Assembly (NCBI GenBank): GCA_013398015.1
Contig: VZRR01013888.1
Span: 1-64,000, forward strand
Source: Oreocharis arfaki
Taxonomy: Eukaryota > Chordata > Aves > Passeriformes > Paramythiidae
Reading direction: 5' to 3'
DNA length: 64,000 nucleotides
The notes under the pieces are model-generated. The model worked only from the letters and a program-made list of their open reading frames with translations, was not told the DNA's origin and searched no databases. Of the stretch, positions 13,421 through 25,012 are shown one piece after another (positions within the stretch are counted from its first letter, which is position 1; the number at the start of each line of letters is the position of its first letter). The position numbers and the translations under genes were made by a program.

Positions 13421-16400
13421 CTTTCTGCCGGGGCAGATGCATTTTCTTCAGTATTTGCACTGGAAAGGAGGGGGAGGGATCTGGGAAGAACTGAGTAAAT
13501 TAATGGAATCGCATCTTTATTATACTGGTTTATTCACATCTTATGCCTGTTCAGAAGGAGTCTTCCTGCATCCCGCCTTCCCCCTCCACCCCAAGAAGGT
13601 TACAGAAAAAAAGGAACAAAACTATTGCTGTAGGATCTAATACATTTTCTGAAATGTTTATTTTTAGTGGGTTCATGACTGGATATGAGCTGATTACGCT
13701 GGCATAAGGCAGCGGTTCTTCCTCAATGTCACTTTTGTTTATGTAAAAGAAACTATTTAAGTCAGGTTTTTACATATAAAATTCAATCGACTTCAGGCTT
13801 AATAACAGGGCTTAATTGCATGGAAGCTGAGCGTTTCCTCTTGGAGTTACGAGTTTGTAAGTGCTTAAGTGCCAATGTTTGCCCATTCCTGTGCGTTCGC
13901 ACTGCAGGCGAAGGAGCTGTGCGTGGCTGAAGTTGGAGGCAGCTGCAGCTGTCACAGTGAGCACCTCTGCCTGGCAATGGGATCCTGGGCATGAGATCCT
14001 GGGGATGGGATCCTAGTGAGGTCTCCGCAGCTATTGCATCAGGAAGTACCTTGCCTTCTGATTGTGTAAGAGAAAGACATGATGATCTGTATTGCTGAGC
14101 AATGTACCCTGGTTGAAGTTCATGTTTTTGTCACTTGTAAAAGGGGTGGATGCACGTATCTTTCCAAGGAATGACTTTCCAAGGAACCTTATCTTAAAGC
14201 AGGGTAACTGAATCTCTACCCTTGGCAGTGAGCACACGCTGGAGGTAGCCCTGGGATCTCCAAGTTGAAGCATTAGCCAAATATACTTTCATGTCTTTGT
14301 TTTGTCACATGCACTGGCGACCACAGTCGAGTATTTTCAGTTTTGCTGCTTTTAGTAGAAAACTCCTGACTTGTGAGCCACCTCCCAGCTGATGGTGTAC
14401 AGGGTTTGATTTGCATGATGTGACCTATTGGGGTTTCAGCTACCTAAACTTTGAGTCATCTCCAACTCTTCTCTCTGAAAATAAACTATTTTTAAAGCTG
14501 TATTGTGTGGTAGGCTGTGCCTTCCCTGATGTACCCAGACTTGTCATTTGCTGATTTTTGCACCATTTCCCAGTGAGGTGCACAGTTATGTTCTTTGGGA
14601 GCACTGCTCAAGGACAGCCTGAGTGCGGTGGGTTTGTGCAATGTAGTGCCTCGACTACGGGGCTCATCTTCCATGGTCATTCAGTAGGTTTAGCTGAACT
14701 GCTCCAGCAACACTAAGCAGATTTCAAAGCTAAAGGAATCTCCCTCTTCATTTTTCAGTAAAAGAAAGTAATTTTGGCACATCTAGGATATACCCATTTA
14801 TAAAATACAGCGCAGCTGTGAATAATTTCAAAGAGAAATTACCAAAAGTAGTAATTTTTGAAGCAATGTCTTTGTAACTGGTTTAAACTAGGCAAGGTCC
14901 AGCAATATGGTTTGGTCATACAAACATTTTTGGTAATGCCTGTTTGGGAGGCATTCTTAATGCCTTAGGAGGGTTGGGATGTGATAGAGGAAGAAGTGGA
15001 GTAACAGAAATATGATGGGACTTAATATTGCCACTGAGCAATGTTATATTTTTAGGGACTCGTGACAGGAGCTTTCTGCTATCAGCTGGGAGCTCAGCAG
15101 TGGGAAATGCTGGGGAGGAACAGGGAGTGCTGTGAGCCACAAATATAATGCAGCCGTGGAAAAATTAACTCTGGTTTGAGATGTAGCTGAGAAAACATTT
15201 CTGTTACAGCTTGGGGTGTATTAATGCCACTGTAGGCAGGCAGTAGTGAGAACCCATCTAGAAATCTGTGTTACAGGTTTCAAAAACCAAGCTGCTAGGA
15301 TTGAATTCATTGTCGGAATGGGTGGGGAGAAAGATGCTTGAGGGAACAGAAAGTCTGTTGTATCACAGGAAACCCACAAATGGCTATTCTTTCTAAAAAT
15401 GTTCTTAAAACTCTTCGTAGAAATAAATGATCCTGTTCGTTCGGTATTACGTAGCTGTGATAGCTACATCTTGCTGTCCTTGTGCTTAAAGAGCTTGTTG
15501 AGGTAAGTCACAAGACATCAATGAAAAGTTGCTGTGGCTTAAGCTGCTGCACAGATCATCCCCAGTTTAGCAAAAAAAAAAAAGTAATCAAGAACATGCT
15601 TATCTCCAAACCCGTGAATCCCTTGGCAGCCAGTGTTCACAAAGCGCCTTGCTCCCCCCAGGTCTGACTGACAGAGCTGCTCTGGGGCTGAGCAGAGGAG
15701 CAGGAGAAGGGACAAGAGGAGCTCTGCTGCCACTCTGGAGGCCTCAGGGCCTCTCCTGTGGACAGAGGAGCAGTAGTTAGAAAATCCTCGAGGGATTTTC
15801 AGCTGTCAGATGGACTCGGTGGTGATCTGCAGAGACACCGGCAGCTCGCTGTGGTACATGGTGAGCTAAGGAGCTGCCTGTGAGTCAGCTCTGCCGTCAT
15901 CTGGAGCTCCCTGACCTGTGCCCTGCCTTCGCTGGGGACAGCCCAGGACTCTCCCCTGTGTGAGGCTCTCCTTGCCCATGGCTTAAGCTCAAAATCTCTT
16001 TGTATAAAAATTCTCTTCAATTAAAAACAAAAAAAAAGGCACAAAAAAATGCTCATGTACTGCACGAGGCATGAAGTGAAATGTTTCAGTGTTACTTTGA
16101 AAGCAGGGCAAAGAACTGCTTTTTTGATTCTTCTTGTAGTGTTGATAGGTCTGTCCAGAAAATGAAATAAAATCAACATTTATAGTTGTATAACATTTTG
16201 ACATGTTTTTAGGGAAGAGTATTTTGTTTTATAGTTCTTGTTCCACTGGATAGATGCTCAGGGCTTAAAATAAGTTTGGTAGGTGAGAATTTCCCACCAA
16301 ACAAATGGTTCATTTTGCTTAGATTATTTTTTTGTCTTTTGCATGTATGATGTTTTCTGGTAGAGTTTTTTTTTCTTTTTTTTCCTTTTCATAGTGACTT

Positions 16401-17002
16401 GCTCCACAGCTGGCTTTTCAGATGGCTGATTTGGGGTTTTTAAGTGAACTAATTTTGAACATTTAAAAGCTGTTTACCTATTGCTCAACTTGGTTGTTTA
16501 TTGGTAGTGTATCCAGGCACACAGCAAAATTGCACACAGATTATGATGTTGTCAAAACACTTGTGGCCCTTATCACAAAGCTCTCACTCAAGGATGGAGG
16601 GAAAAAAACCCCTTTTTTATTTTTTCCTGGTTCTTTCCAGAGGCTTGAGGGAGGAAAGGAAACTATCTAAGGATTTATTGGCATTTAATAGTTGGAGAGG
16701 TCATATAAGAAAAGCAGGGTATTTGATGTGAAATATCTTGAAAAGCATGAAAATTTCAGAATTGGTTTCAGTGCCCTGTTGAACTCCACTAAAGTAGGGT
16801 GAAGGGAGCTGTTCTGTCATGTTTTGGGCTAATGGAAAATATATTTCAGTTCACTTTCCTCTTCGTGCCTGCTTCTTTCAGGTAAAGCTATTTTGAGATT
16901 ATCAGCCTTGGAACTGCATGTGTGCTTAAATGATTTTGTTATAGTAAATATTTAACACTGCATTTAACATAAAGACCTAATTGTTTCTATCATATGTTTT
17001 GT

Positions 17003-17030
17003 CATACTATATGAACTTCTATATAGTATG
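17003..17030. repeat. Perfect 10-bp inverted repeat with 8-nt loop
   Basis: CATACTATAT (17003-17012) is followed by the 8-nt spacer GAACTTCT and then its exact reverse complement ATATAGTATG (17021-17030). The arms are AT-rich, so the hairpin would be weak and chance origin in AT-rich intron is plausible. No pre-miRNA-length stem extends from it by eye. Confidence 0.6.
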
Positions 17031-17889
17031 AACTATATGTGCAGGGCACAAGGTTTTCTGGCTGTAGCAGCTGTTACCATTTTCTTGGGGAGCATGTTAA
17101 AATTTGTAGTATCTTGTTTGAGCATCTCAAACTACAATTTAGAAAAATCCAGAATACATATGACTCAATTAAAAAGAAAATGAAATATATTTTACTGGGG
17201 AAGTAATTTAGTGCTCTGCTGGAAAGCAGGGAGAGAATTAGGGATGAGTGTTTTGTTCTGAAGTGGAAGGACTGGTCTCCATTGTGGGTGCAGTTAGGAG
17301 GAAGAGAAGGTGCAGGAAACCAGCATGGGAACTGGAGCTTGAAGGACTGTGTTGGGTGGTGCCTTCTCTGTCTTAGAACATGAATACTGGTGCAGTGGGG
17401 GTGGCCTGCTTGCTAGCAGTGTGAAAAGATTGATAGGATTTTTATAGGGTTTTATCCACACATGAACTGTAAATAGTGCCTCAAGACTGTGCTTATTATA
17501 AGGAGACATTGTGGTTATGGTGTCTTGTCTAGCAAACATATTTTACACTGTCTAGTTTTGGCTATTGTGTAAAGATTCAATGTCTTGCCATCCCATTCAG
17601 TGTATACTTGAAAACTGTAGAGAGCTTCATTACTCAGCTTTTAAGATCAAATCCTTTATTTTAATGGCCAGCAAAGCAGAGAGTGGATGTGGTCAAGCTC
17701 ACAGAAAATGCTGAATGTCTTGGGGAAAATGCGCATTTCTTCTACCTCATGCTGTTTCCCTACAAATATCCAGATATTGGTAATTAATTTCCCTTCAATG
17801 AAATGTTGAAATCCAAACGGCATGCTGCAGTCTGGCTAACTGTGCTTCTTATCTAGTAGGCTCTTATTTTTAGAAAGCTAAAAGACTTT

Positions 17890-18290
17890 TTCGTCCTTGC
17901 GTGTGCTTGGCACCTGCGCGCTCACGCCTTGCAGAGCCTCCCCGCCGCCTGCGCCGTTCTCCTTCGCGCTTCCTCCGTGCCAAGTCTGTGCGCCAAGTGC
18001 ACTGCCAGAAAACTTGGTGGCATTACTACAGCGATACAACTTCTTGTGTGCATGGCTTTTCTGAAAATAGGCAATTGGATTTTTTCCTAGTTTGCTGGAA
18101 ATAGACCGAGAAGTTTCCCTTTGCCGAGGAATATCTGAACAGTTGCGATTCCTGTTCATGACTTACTCAACTGACGCAAATGAAAAGCGGGCCATGGAAG
18201 TTTTGCTTTTCGTTTTCAAGTACAGTCCAGATTTGCACAAAGCATTTTTGGAGGGATTGTCCAGGTGGATGAGAATGGCGCAAGTAGAGG
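17890..18290. promoter_or_regulatory. CpG micro-island in otherwise AT-rich intron
   Basis: About 13 CpG dinucleotides fall within roughly 130 bp (17890-18010: TCGTCCTTGCGTG, CTGCGCGCTCACGCC, CCCGCCGCCTGCGCC and CTTCGCGCTTCC). A further handful follow up to about 18290, while flanking kilobases are CpG-poor. This suggests an unmethylated regulatory element or minor promoter. A good splice acceptor (GGATTTTTTCCTAG) ends at 18090. After it a + strand frame runs to 18328 and encodes a helix-like peptide (NEKRAMEVLLFVFKY), which I do not recognise. Function is unproven. Confidence 0.35.
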
Positions 18291-18800
18291 CAGAGGTGGC
18301 TTATGCTGTTCAAGTTAACAAAACTTAACTTGCTCCTCAGAAGCAGTTGAGGTAGATTGCTTAGGATTTCTCATCTTCACAGGGCTTGTGGGAGGGATGG
18401 AATTCAAGCGTTTTTCCAGCCCCCCTTAAGAAATGATGCTCAAATGCAGCGCTAAATCTTCTGACATTATAGCTGGAAAAAACCAAGTCTCGTGGATTAG
18501 GGATTGGATGGAGTAGCTGGCTTATTGAAGTAACTGTCATTTTTTATTAACTGTCATAATAATAGTGAAATACTGCATATCCATTTAGGAAACCTGTTTG
18601 ATAAAAATGTAAGCTAGGTTAATATTTTGTTCATGTGAAACCAAATCTTATTCTGCACAAATAAAGTGTTGCTTTTCTAGTTAAAGGAGTACGGAGATAA
18701 TCCTTCTTTTTGGGAAACCAAAATTGGATGCTGAAAATATTTCTGCGCTCTCCTACATCTTTAAAGGTGGTGGCATGGATAGGTGCTGTAATGATTCATT

Positions 18801-18857
18801 CTTCACTTTTCTTTCTTTTTTTTTTTTTTTCTTTCTTCCTTTTTTTTTTCCCTACAG
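18801..18857 (+). repeat. Long pyrimidine tract ending in an acceptor-like CCTACAG
   Basis: An almost pure C/T stretch with long T runs ends in TTCCCTACAG at 18857. It has the form of a strong 3' splice site, but the sequence after it (GAGAAACCCAG...) reaches a stop codon quickly and lacks a good paired donor. Most likely it is a simple-sequence pyrimidine tract. Confidence 0.6.
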
Positions 18858-19639
18858 GAGAAACCCAGAATTCCATTGTGGTACCACAAAGATTTTAATT
18901 TTATTTAAAAAAAAATCTGAATTATGCATTAAAGAATTAGTTCCTATAGGAGGATTTCTGCAGCCAAAGGAAACAGTGCTTTTTATAAAGAACTGTCAAT
19001 ATTATTGACAAGTATGATCTCCAGTTACAATAACCTTTAATAAGGAGTAACTCTCTTGCTCTCTTGGATAACAGACCATCTGTGGAATTGCTGATGGCTG
19101 TGACGTATTGCTATGTTTTAGTAATAGCACTTTCATTTTCTATCTGTATATATGCCAGAGAAATGCTGGATTTAAATGCTGGTGTGATTATTCTGTTACA
19201 CGTTTGCCTTCATCTAAGTTTTTTATACTGTCTTCCTTTGAAAGTAAGGTACTGATTGGGTGGGAAAAACATCATTATTCCTATCAATAGCACTGACTCA
19301 CTAATGCTAAACCAAAGAGAATTTCTTGTACTTTGCTTGCCGGATAAGCTGCTGTTTTGATTTCCACTTAGAAGGACTAAAGCCTCTTGCATGCTCAGAG
19401 GCTGCTTGGCTGCCAGTGGCTGTTGCAGCAGCAGAGAAGAAGGAGGTTTGATAGTGTTCGTGAGGGGGCTCTTTCAGTGACAATCCCAGGAACTGCTCCG
19501 TTAGTATTGCAGGAGGTAGCCCTTTTCCTTCACACGGTGTAAACTGCAGTGGTAATCAAAGCAGTGCCAGGCAGAATGGCTGAGCTGCTGCCCTTTGTAA
19601 GAACGACCTAAATCCAGCCCTAATCTTGTTCCTGCGCAT

Positions 19640-19960
19640 CAGCCTGAAGTCACTGCTGGCCCCATCCTGGCGGCTTAGTGGTGCAGTGGCTGTGGAGAGA
19701 CAGGGTCCCCGGGCCCGCAGCACCGGCCCGGGGCACAGAGCTCTGAAAGACAAGCACGGCACATCCCAGGGAGCGTGGCAGTGCCGGGTCGGGCTCGGCA
19801 TGGCTGTGTGTCTGCGGGGAGGGTATGGGCATGGTGGTTGTGAGCCTGAGGTCACAGGGAAGAGGCTCCTGTGTCGACGTCCACCTCCGCCCTGGTCCCC
19901 AGGGTGCTGGAGGATGCTGGCATCTGCGGGAGGGCGATACCCACCGCTCTGCAAACGGAA
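19640..19960. other. GC-rich, CpG-containing block
   Basis: Roughly 18 CpG occur in 320 bp, including CCCGGGCCCGCAGCACCGG and CGGGTCGGGCTCGGC. Overlapping frames of 107-132 codons on both strands are the expected by-product of low stop-codon density in GC-rich DNA, and none shows a family signature. It could be an intronic regulatory element or an old, decaying GC-rich insertion. Confidence 0.35.
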
Positions 19961-21733
19961 GAGCAGTACCCATAAATATGTCAGAATTGCTCAGGGCAGT
20001 GCGTGACTGTAGTATTGATTTCTCTGCTCAGCTGTTTTCCCGTGTCCTCGCCAGAGCCATTTCCCTGTGCTGCACGAGCTGTGCCAGTGCCCTGACACCC
20101 TTCCCAAAGCTCGCCTGTGCCAATGCAGAGCTCCACATAGGAGTAACTCCAAAATGAGCTGCTTCAGGAGAGGCTGAGCTGCACATAAGCCAGCAGGGCA
20201 AGGGTGTCAGGGCTCTCCTGCCTGCCTTCTTTCTCCCGCTTGTCATGGACTAATCAAGTTGTCCTTAATGCCAGCTCGTCCCTAAAACATGCTGGCAAGT
20301 GTACAGCCCGCAAAGCCTCTGCGTGGGCTGGCGCTGGATACGTGGCTGGCACACTGCTCCTGCTGCAGTTCTGGTCTGTTGCAATGAGGGCTGGAGTCAA
20401 GGAGAAATGTGAATGAAGGGGAAAAAAACAAACAGTGCGTGCACTTTGATGCAGTTAATACTATAGTCTTTGGCCGGGGCTGTTTGAGATCAAGTAGGAC
20501 CACTGACATATGTAGAAAGAACATTACAAGTAGCTTGTTCACCTCTGGTGTGCATGGAGAGGAACTGTGTGGAATATGTGAACCTGCATATAGTTAATGA
20601 GTGTAAATAGCCCACAATATTTTTTTTCTTCTCTTTTGGTTTTTTTTTTTCCCCATTATCTACCTCTTAACCAGCAAATAGCAAAAATATATGCAGTAGG
20701 AAAAATTGCATTGAGGAAAAACAAATTTGGTCAGGAAACAGTAAGCCTTCACTGTGGTGTTTTGATCACATTAGCCATATTGATAATCCCGAAAGTAATT
20801 AGGGAAGAAATGGTGAGGGGCCATCATGGTAAAAGAAACATACTGGGGAGATGACTAATGTGTGACAGACTGCTGAGGTGTGAGATACAGGCATGGCTGG
20901 AAGAAACTTCTGCTACATTACCAGTATGAAAATATAAACAGTTCCATTTGTGCTTCTTGCTTGGAGTCAAAGATAATTTTTACTCTGCTGTCTGATCATT
21001 GTATCTCACCTGAGGGTACTCTCATTAGGGTGTCCTAGGCTTCGTGGAGGTGCCTGGCAGAAAACATGAAGCCATTCTTCTTTGAGGTGTGAGGCTTTGC
21101 TTCTACCTCCATACCTACCCAAGCCGTGAAAAATAACATCAGAACATCCAGGAAGATGCTTAAGGAGTGAAATGGAAAGAGTATTCCCTTGCTAATACGT
21201 ACTCTGTGGTTTGAAGGACTTTGCTAGATCTCAGTGACCTGCTTCAAGTGACAGTATAAAAATTAACTCTTAGTAGAATATAATATTGGAGTGAGGGGTC
21301 TGGTTTTGGTGGATCTGTAAAAAAACGCTTGTTCTCTCACTGCAGAACAACCTTCACAATTTCATACAAACATGTCGGCTGTTCTTGATTTGTGTTCAGA
21401 GTCAATGTTAAATATGTCAGTCCTGTAGAGTGAGCACCCCCATCAACCTTGAGTATGAATTTGACTTTGCTTTACAGTCATTTTAATAATCAAATTGCAA
21501 TAATAATTCTGGGATCTAGTAGCACTTAAAAAAACCCAAACTATCAAGCTTTATATGGAGTCAAATCCTGCTTTGAATCTGTGTGAGTGGCAAGTTGCAC
21601 AGCCTGAAAGCCGAAAGAATCCTCTGTCCACCCCCTTCTTGGTATTCTCTTGTCATGTTAAAGACTAACATGTGGAAGGGTAAGGGGGCTTAATCTGAAA
21701 CACCATTCCATGTAAACAATGACAGGATTAAAC

Positions 21734-21749
21734 AAAAAAAAAAAAAAAA
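21734..21749 (+). repeat. Poly(A) tract (16)
   Basis: A 16-base A run follows GGATTAAAC. No retroposed gene or LINE tail could be identified immediately upstream, so it is listed as a simple homopolymer. Confidence 0.9.
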
Positions 21750-23275
21750 GCCAAGCTCAACTGTCACGGGTGTGTAGTGGCTGCTGCTTTTCACAGATGA
21801 CTGAAATTATTTGTATAAATTTGCATTTTCCCCTCAGCATCTCTATAAACCTCTGCTCATTTCCATGCAGAGCTATTTTCGCATACAAGTGGATTGGCGT
21901 GCGGCGGCACGCGATGTGGTGCCGTGTCACCTGTGGTAGCGGGAACTCGAGTTACAAGGGAAAATCAAGTATCACCACCTTTGCTCCTTACACGAGGCTG
22001 CCCAGGTGTCAGAGGCGCTTCAGGTCCCTTGGGACTGAAAGACAAGAGGGCTGAGCTCTTCGTAATGAAATGATGAAACCCAGCCCTTGCTTATCTGGTA
22101 ATTCCTCAATGAAATATTGATCAGATGGGCCAAGCAGCCTGCTTTGCACTGACCAATGTTTGGGATGCAGCTGGAGCCTGCTGTGAGAGGATGCTGCTGT
22201 CATGGTCCAGATAGGTATTGCTTACAAAGACTTCCAAGTGTCTGACAGGTTCTGCAATCCGTGTTCTCACTGACCTGGAGCCTGCCTGGAGGGTCCAAAT
22301 CACTTGTTTAAGAGCCCCCCTCTCCTGCTTTTTCTCCAGATTGCTGCCGAGATTAATCCAGTCAGATGGTGTAAATACCTTCTGCTGCGCCCTCTGGTCT
22401 CCCCTGAGATGCTCAGGAAAGAGAATTGAGATTTGTTGTTTTAAATTCAAATTATGAAGTATTTGAGCAAAGAATGCAATATGCAATTGAATAAATATTT
22501 GGCTTTTCATTGTTGAGGGAGGGGAGGATTTGCTGATGAGTTAGTTATTCACACAATACTATTTTTCCATCAGCATTCCCACTTGGTATTCTTGTTTGTT
22601 TTATGCTGTGCAATACTCTGACATGAATTTAAAATGAAGAACAATTTTATGCTTAAAAACAAAACACCAGTTCTGTTAACACAGACTTTGTCTCAGCTGT
22701 GATGCTGGCTGGTGTGGAAGAGATAAAGGGCTGCTGCACTTTTTCTAGAATGGGACTTTTTTGTAATGTAGATGTTGTGCTTTCTCACTTTGTTTATTCT
22801 TCCAGTATAACTATATGAAAATACACAGCACCAAGTATTTGAGGAAGAATCCCCACTTTTTGTTAAAACAAAACAATCCAAACAAACCCAACAAAAACAC
22901 TGAAAACACCCAACCCCCTAATATTTTGTGAGGAGATGAAGATTAAATGCTGGTCATAACTCACAGTGCTTGAAAACTGCCAGGTGCTTTGTAAAAATGA
23001 CTGATGGTGGATGTGTGCAAAGCTGTGAAGGGTGTATTCTGCTGTACATTGTGCCTTGTAAACACTGCAGGAATATCAAGGCCAGGAAGAATGGTATTAC
23101 AGTGTCTTCAATGCACCCCTTTTGGGGTTGTCAGCCTTTGTCTGTAACTACTATTGCTATGAATCTATTAAGGGAGACTATTTCTCTCTGGAGATCAGGA
23201 TAGCAACTTCAGCATGGATGGATTAGGTGTTTAGCCCTTTCCCAAGATGATGCTGTTCAAGATAGGTTTCTCTTA

Positions 23276-23297
23276 CAACATATTTGCAAATATGTTG
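23276..23297. repeat. Perfect 22-bp palindrome (ATTTGCAAAT core)
   Basis: Two 11-base half sites, CAACATATTTG (23276-23286) and CAAATATGTTG (23287-23297), are exact reverse complements with no spacer. The centre ATTTGCAAAT resembles the POU/octamer family (ATTTGCAT/ATGCAAAT) placed symmetrically, so a homodimer-binding site is conceivable. A perfect 22-bp palindrome is uncommon by chance in a window of this size, but the AT-rich content raises the odds. Confidence 0.6.
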
Positions 23298-24353
23298 ACT
23301 CTTTCTGGCTTTAGCGAGTGTGATAGCAGATGTTGTTTGACTCTCTTAATTCAAGCAGGGATGTGTAGTCTAGTGTTTCTATCTCAAATTGGGGGATGAC
23401 TAAGAATTAAATAATCCTGGTGTAGGGAATGCTCTTAAGTAATCATTTTTTTTCCTGTATAAATATGAACCATCTGCATAGGGTGAGGCAGCTGTAGCCG
23501 TGGTCTGCTGTTGCACTTAGCAAAAGGGGAACGGTGATGGGAGATGTTAACTTTCACAATAGCAGTTCTGGGTAATAATTTAATGTCACTTCTATGCCCA
23601 TGTCTTTGTTTTCTGTCTACTTGGAGCTGTCCACAGGGTGGTGAGTTGAGTGGGGAAAGAAAGAACCCTGTTGAAATTTGCTCAGCCTAACACACTGTTA
23701 AAAAAACCAACCAAAAAAAACCCCCTCCCTCTAGCTTAATGTGGGCTGAACTTCCCATGAACACTCTGCCTTAATGAGCTCAGACCCCTCAGCCCTGCTT
23801 TGTCCCTGTCAGCAGGTGAGAAAGAGCCGAGGTCCCTGGCGCGGGTGCCCTGGCTGTGACCCAGGAGCTCGGAGCCCCGATTAGTTCAGCTCTCGTGCTT
23901 TCAGCGGGAATGAGAATGACAAAACATCTTGTCTGGGGGCCTGGATGTATTCGTGCTCCTCGCCTGCAGGTCTGTGCTAGTGCTGGAAAAGCCATTTGTC
24001 CAGGAGGCAGGGAGAAAAGGCACAGATTTAGGTCTGTCCCAGAGAATTACTCAGAGCAGCCATCGCAGTAGAGTGTCCAAGATAGAGATCGTATGTGATG
24101 GTGATAATGATCTGAAAGCTATTTGCAATTCAAAATCTGTATTGGGTTTCAGTTATTGGTTAATATTTTGTCAGCACTTTGTGACAATGACTTCTGTGTC
24201 CCAGTGTTGCTTGTGATGCACTGAATAACTCAAAAGGGAAGCTGACGCTAAGCAGGAGACCATCTGTGTTGTTAATAGTGTAGTGTTATCACACTCAAAA
24301 CTCAGCTTGAGTGATTGATAACATGATCACACTAGGCTCGTTTCCTTTTTATT

Positions 24354-24369
24354 AAAAAAAAAAAAAAAA
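24354..24369 (+). repeat. Poly(A) tract (16) followed by AC-rich stretch
   Basis: A run of 16 A is followed by CAAAACAAAAAG. A second homopolymer (T16) lies at 24484-24499 and is not separately listed. No parent retroelement could be identified. Confidence 0.85.
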
Positions 24370-24720
24370 CAAAACAAAAAGTCAAAATACCAACCCCCCA
24401 AACCAATCTTATCCTTATCTACCAACTTCTGAGCATACAGGTCAATTTAATTTTGTCAGAGATGGAATGGAAAAGAAAGAGGATTTTTTTTTTTTTTTTA
24501 AATGAAGTCCCTGCAGCTAGAGCAAAGATCCTAATTAACCTTCCAGTAGTACAAAGGCTGCAGGAAAAGCAACAGCACTTTCTAAAGCAAGGGAGGCCCC
24601 TCCACGTGGGTATCCTGGCAGGCTAATTGGCAGCCCAAGAGCTGGGATCCGAGCAGAGCATGCATTTCCTCCTGCCCGTCTGGTGGGGTGGGGAGTGAAG
24701 GTAACTCCTGGTACTGGGGG

Positions 24721-24737
24721 GGAAGGAAGGAAGGAAG
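24721..24737 (+). repeat. (GGAA)n microsatellite
   Basis: GGAA is repeated four times plus GGAAG-type remainder, directly after a run of G. GGAA repeats are known ETS-family binding platforms, but this tract is very short. Confidence 0.85.
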
Positions 24738-24970
24738 ATGGGAGCTAACGGGCATGTGTGAGCAAAAGGAGCTGCAGATGAGAGGCCCACGATTTCTGTC
24801 CTGGCATCCTGTTGCATAATTCCTAGTGCTGTTCACCCATACCTGTGAAACCCTACAGCTGTGTTAATGCCACCATTCTCAGTCTTTCTTGCTCAGTCTC
24901 AGCTCCTACAGTGTGATAACAGGCAGTGGGAACAAAGCTATGTGTGGCAATAAATAGCAGTTCACTTTAC

Positions 24971-25012
24971 TTCTATTTTATTTCTATTTCAGTTCTATTT
25001 TATTTCTATTTC
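24971..25012 (+). repeat. Tandem duplication of a 20-bp pyrimidine-rich unit
   Basis: TTCTATTTTATTTCTATTTC occurs twice without mismatch, at 24971-24990 and 24993-25012, separated by AG. This makes a 22-bp period and suggests replication slippage or a young minisatellite seed. Confidence 0.9.

Noticed and set aside
12470..13460. Frames of 198-219 codons on both strands across the CpG island
   Set aside because: They run through the N gap and owe their length to low stop frequency in GC-rich DNA. No family signature is present in either flank.
18858..18900. Putative exon after the strong pyrimidine tract and CCTACAG
   Set aside because: The frame hits a stop after about a dozen codons and there is no consensus donor. 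It is probably a simple-sequence tract imitating an acceptor.
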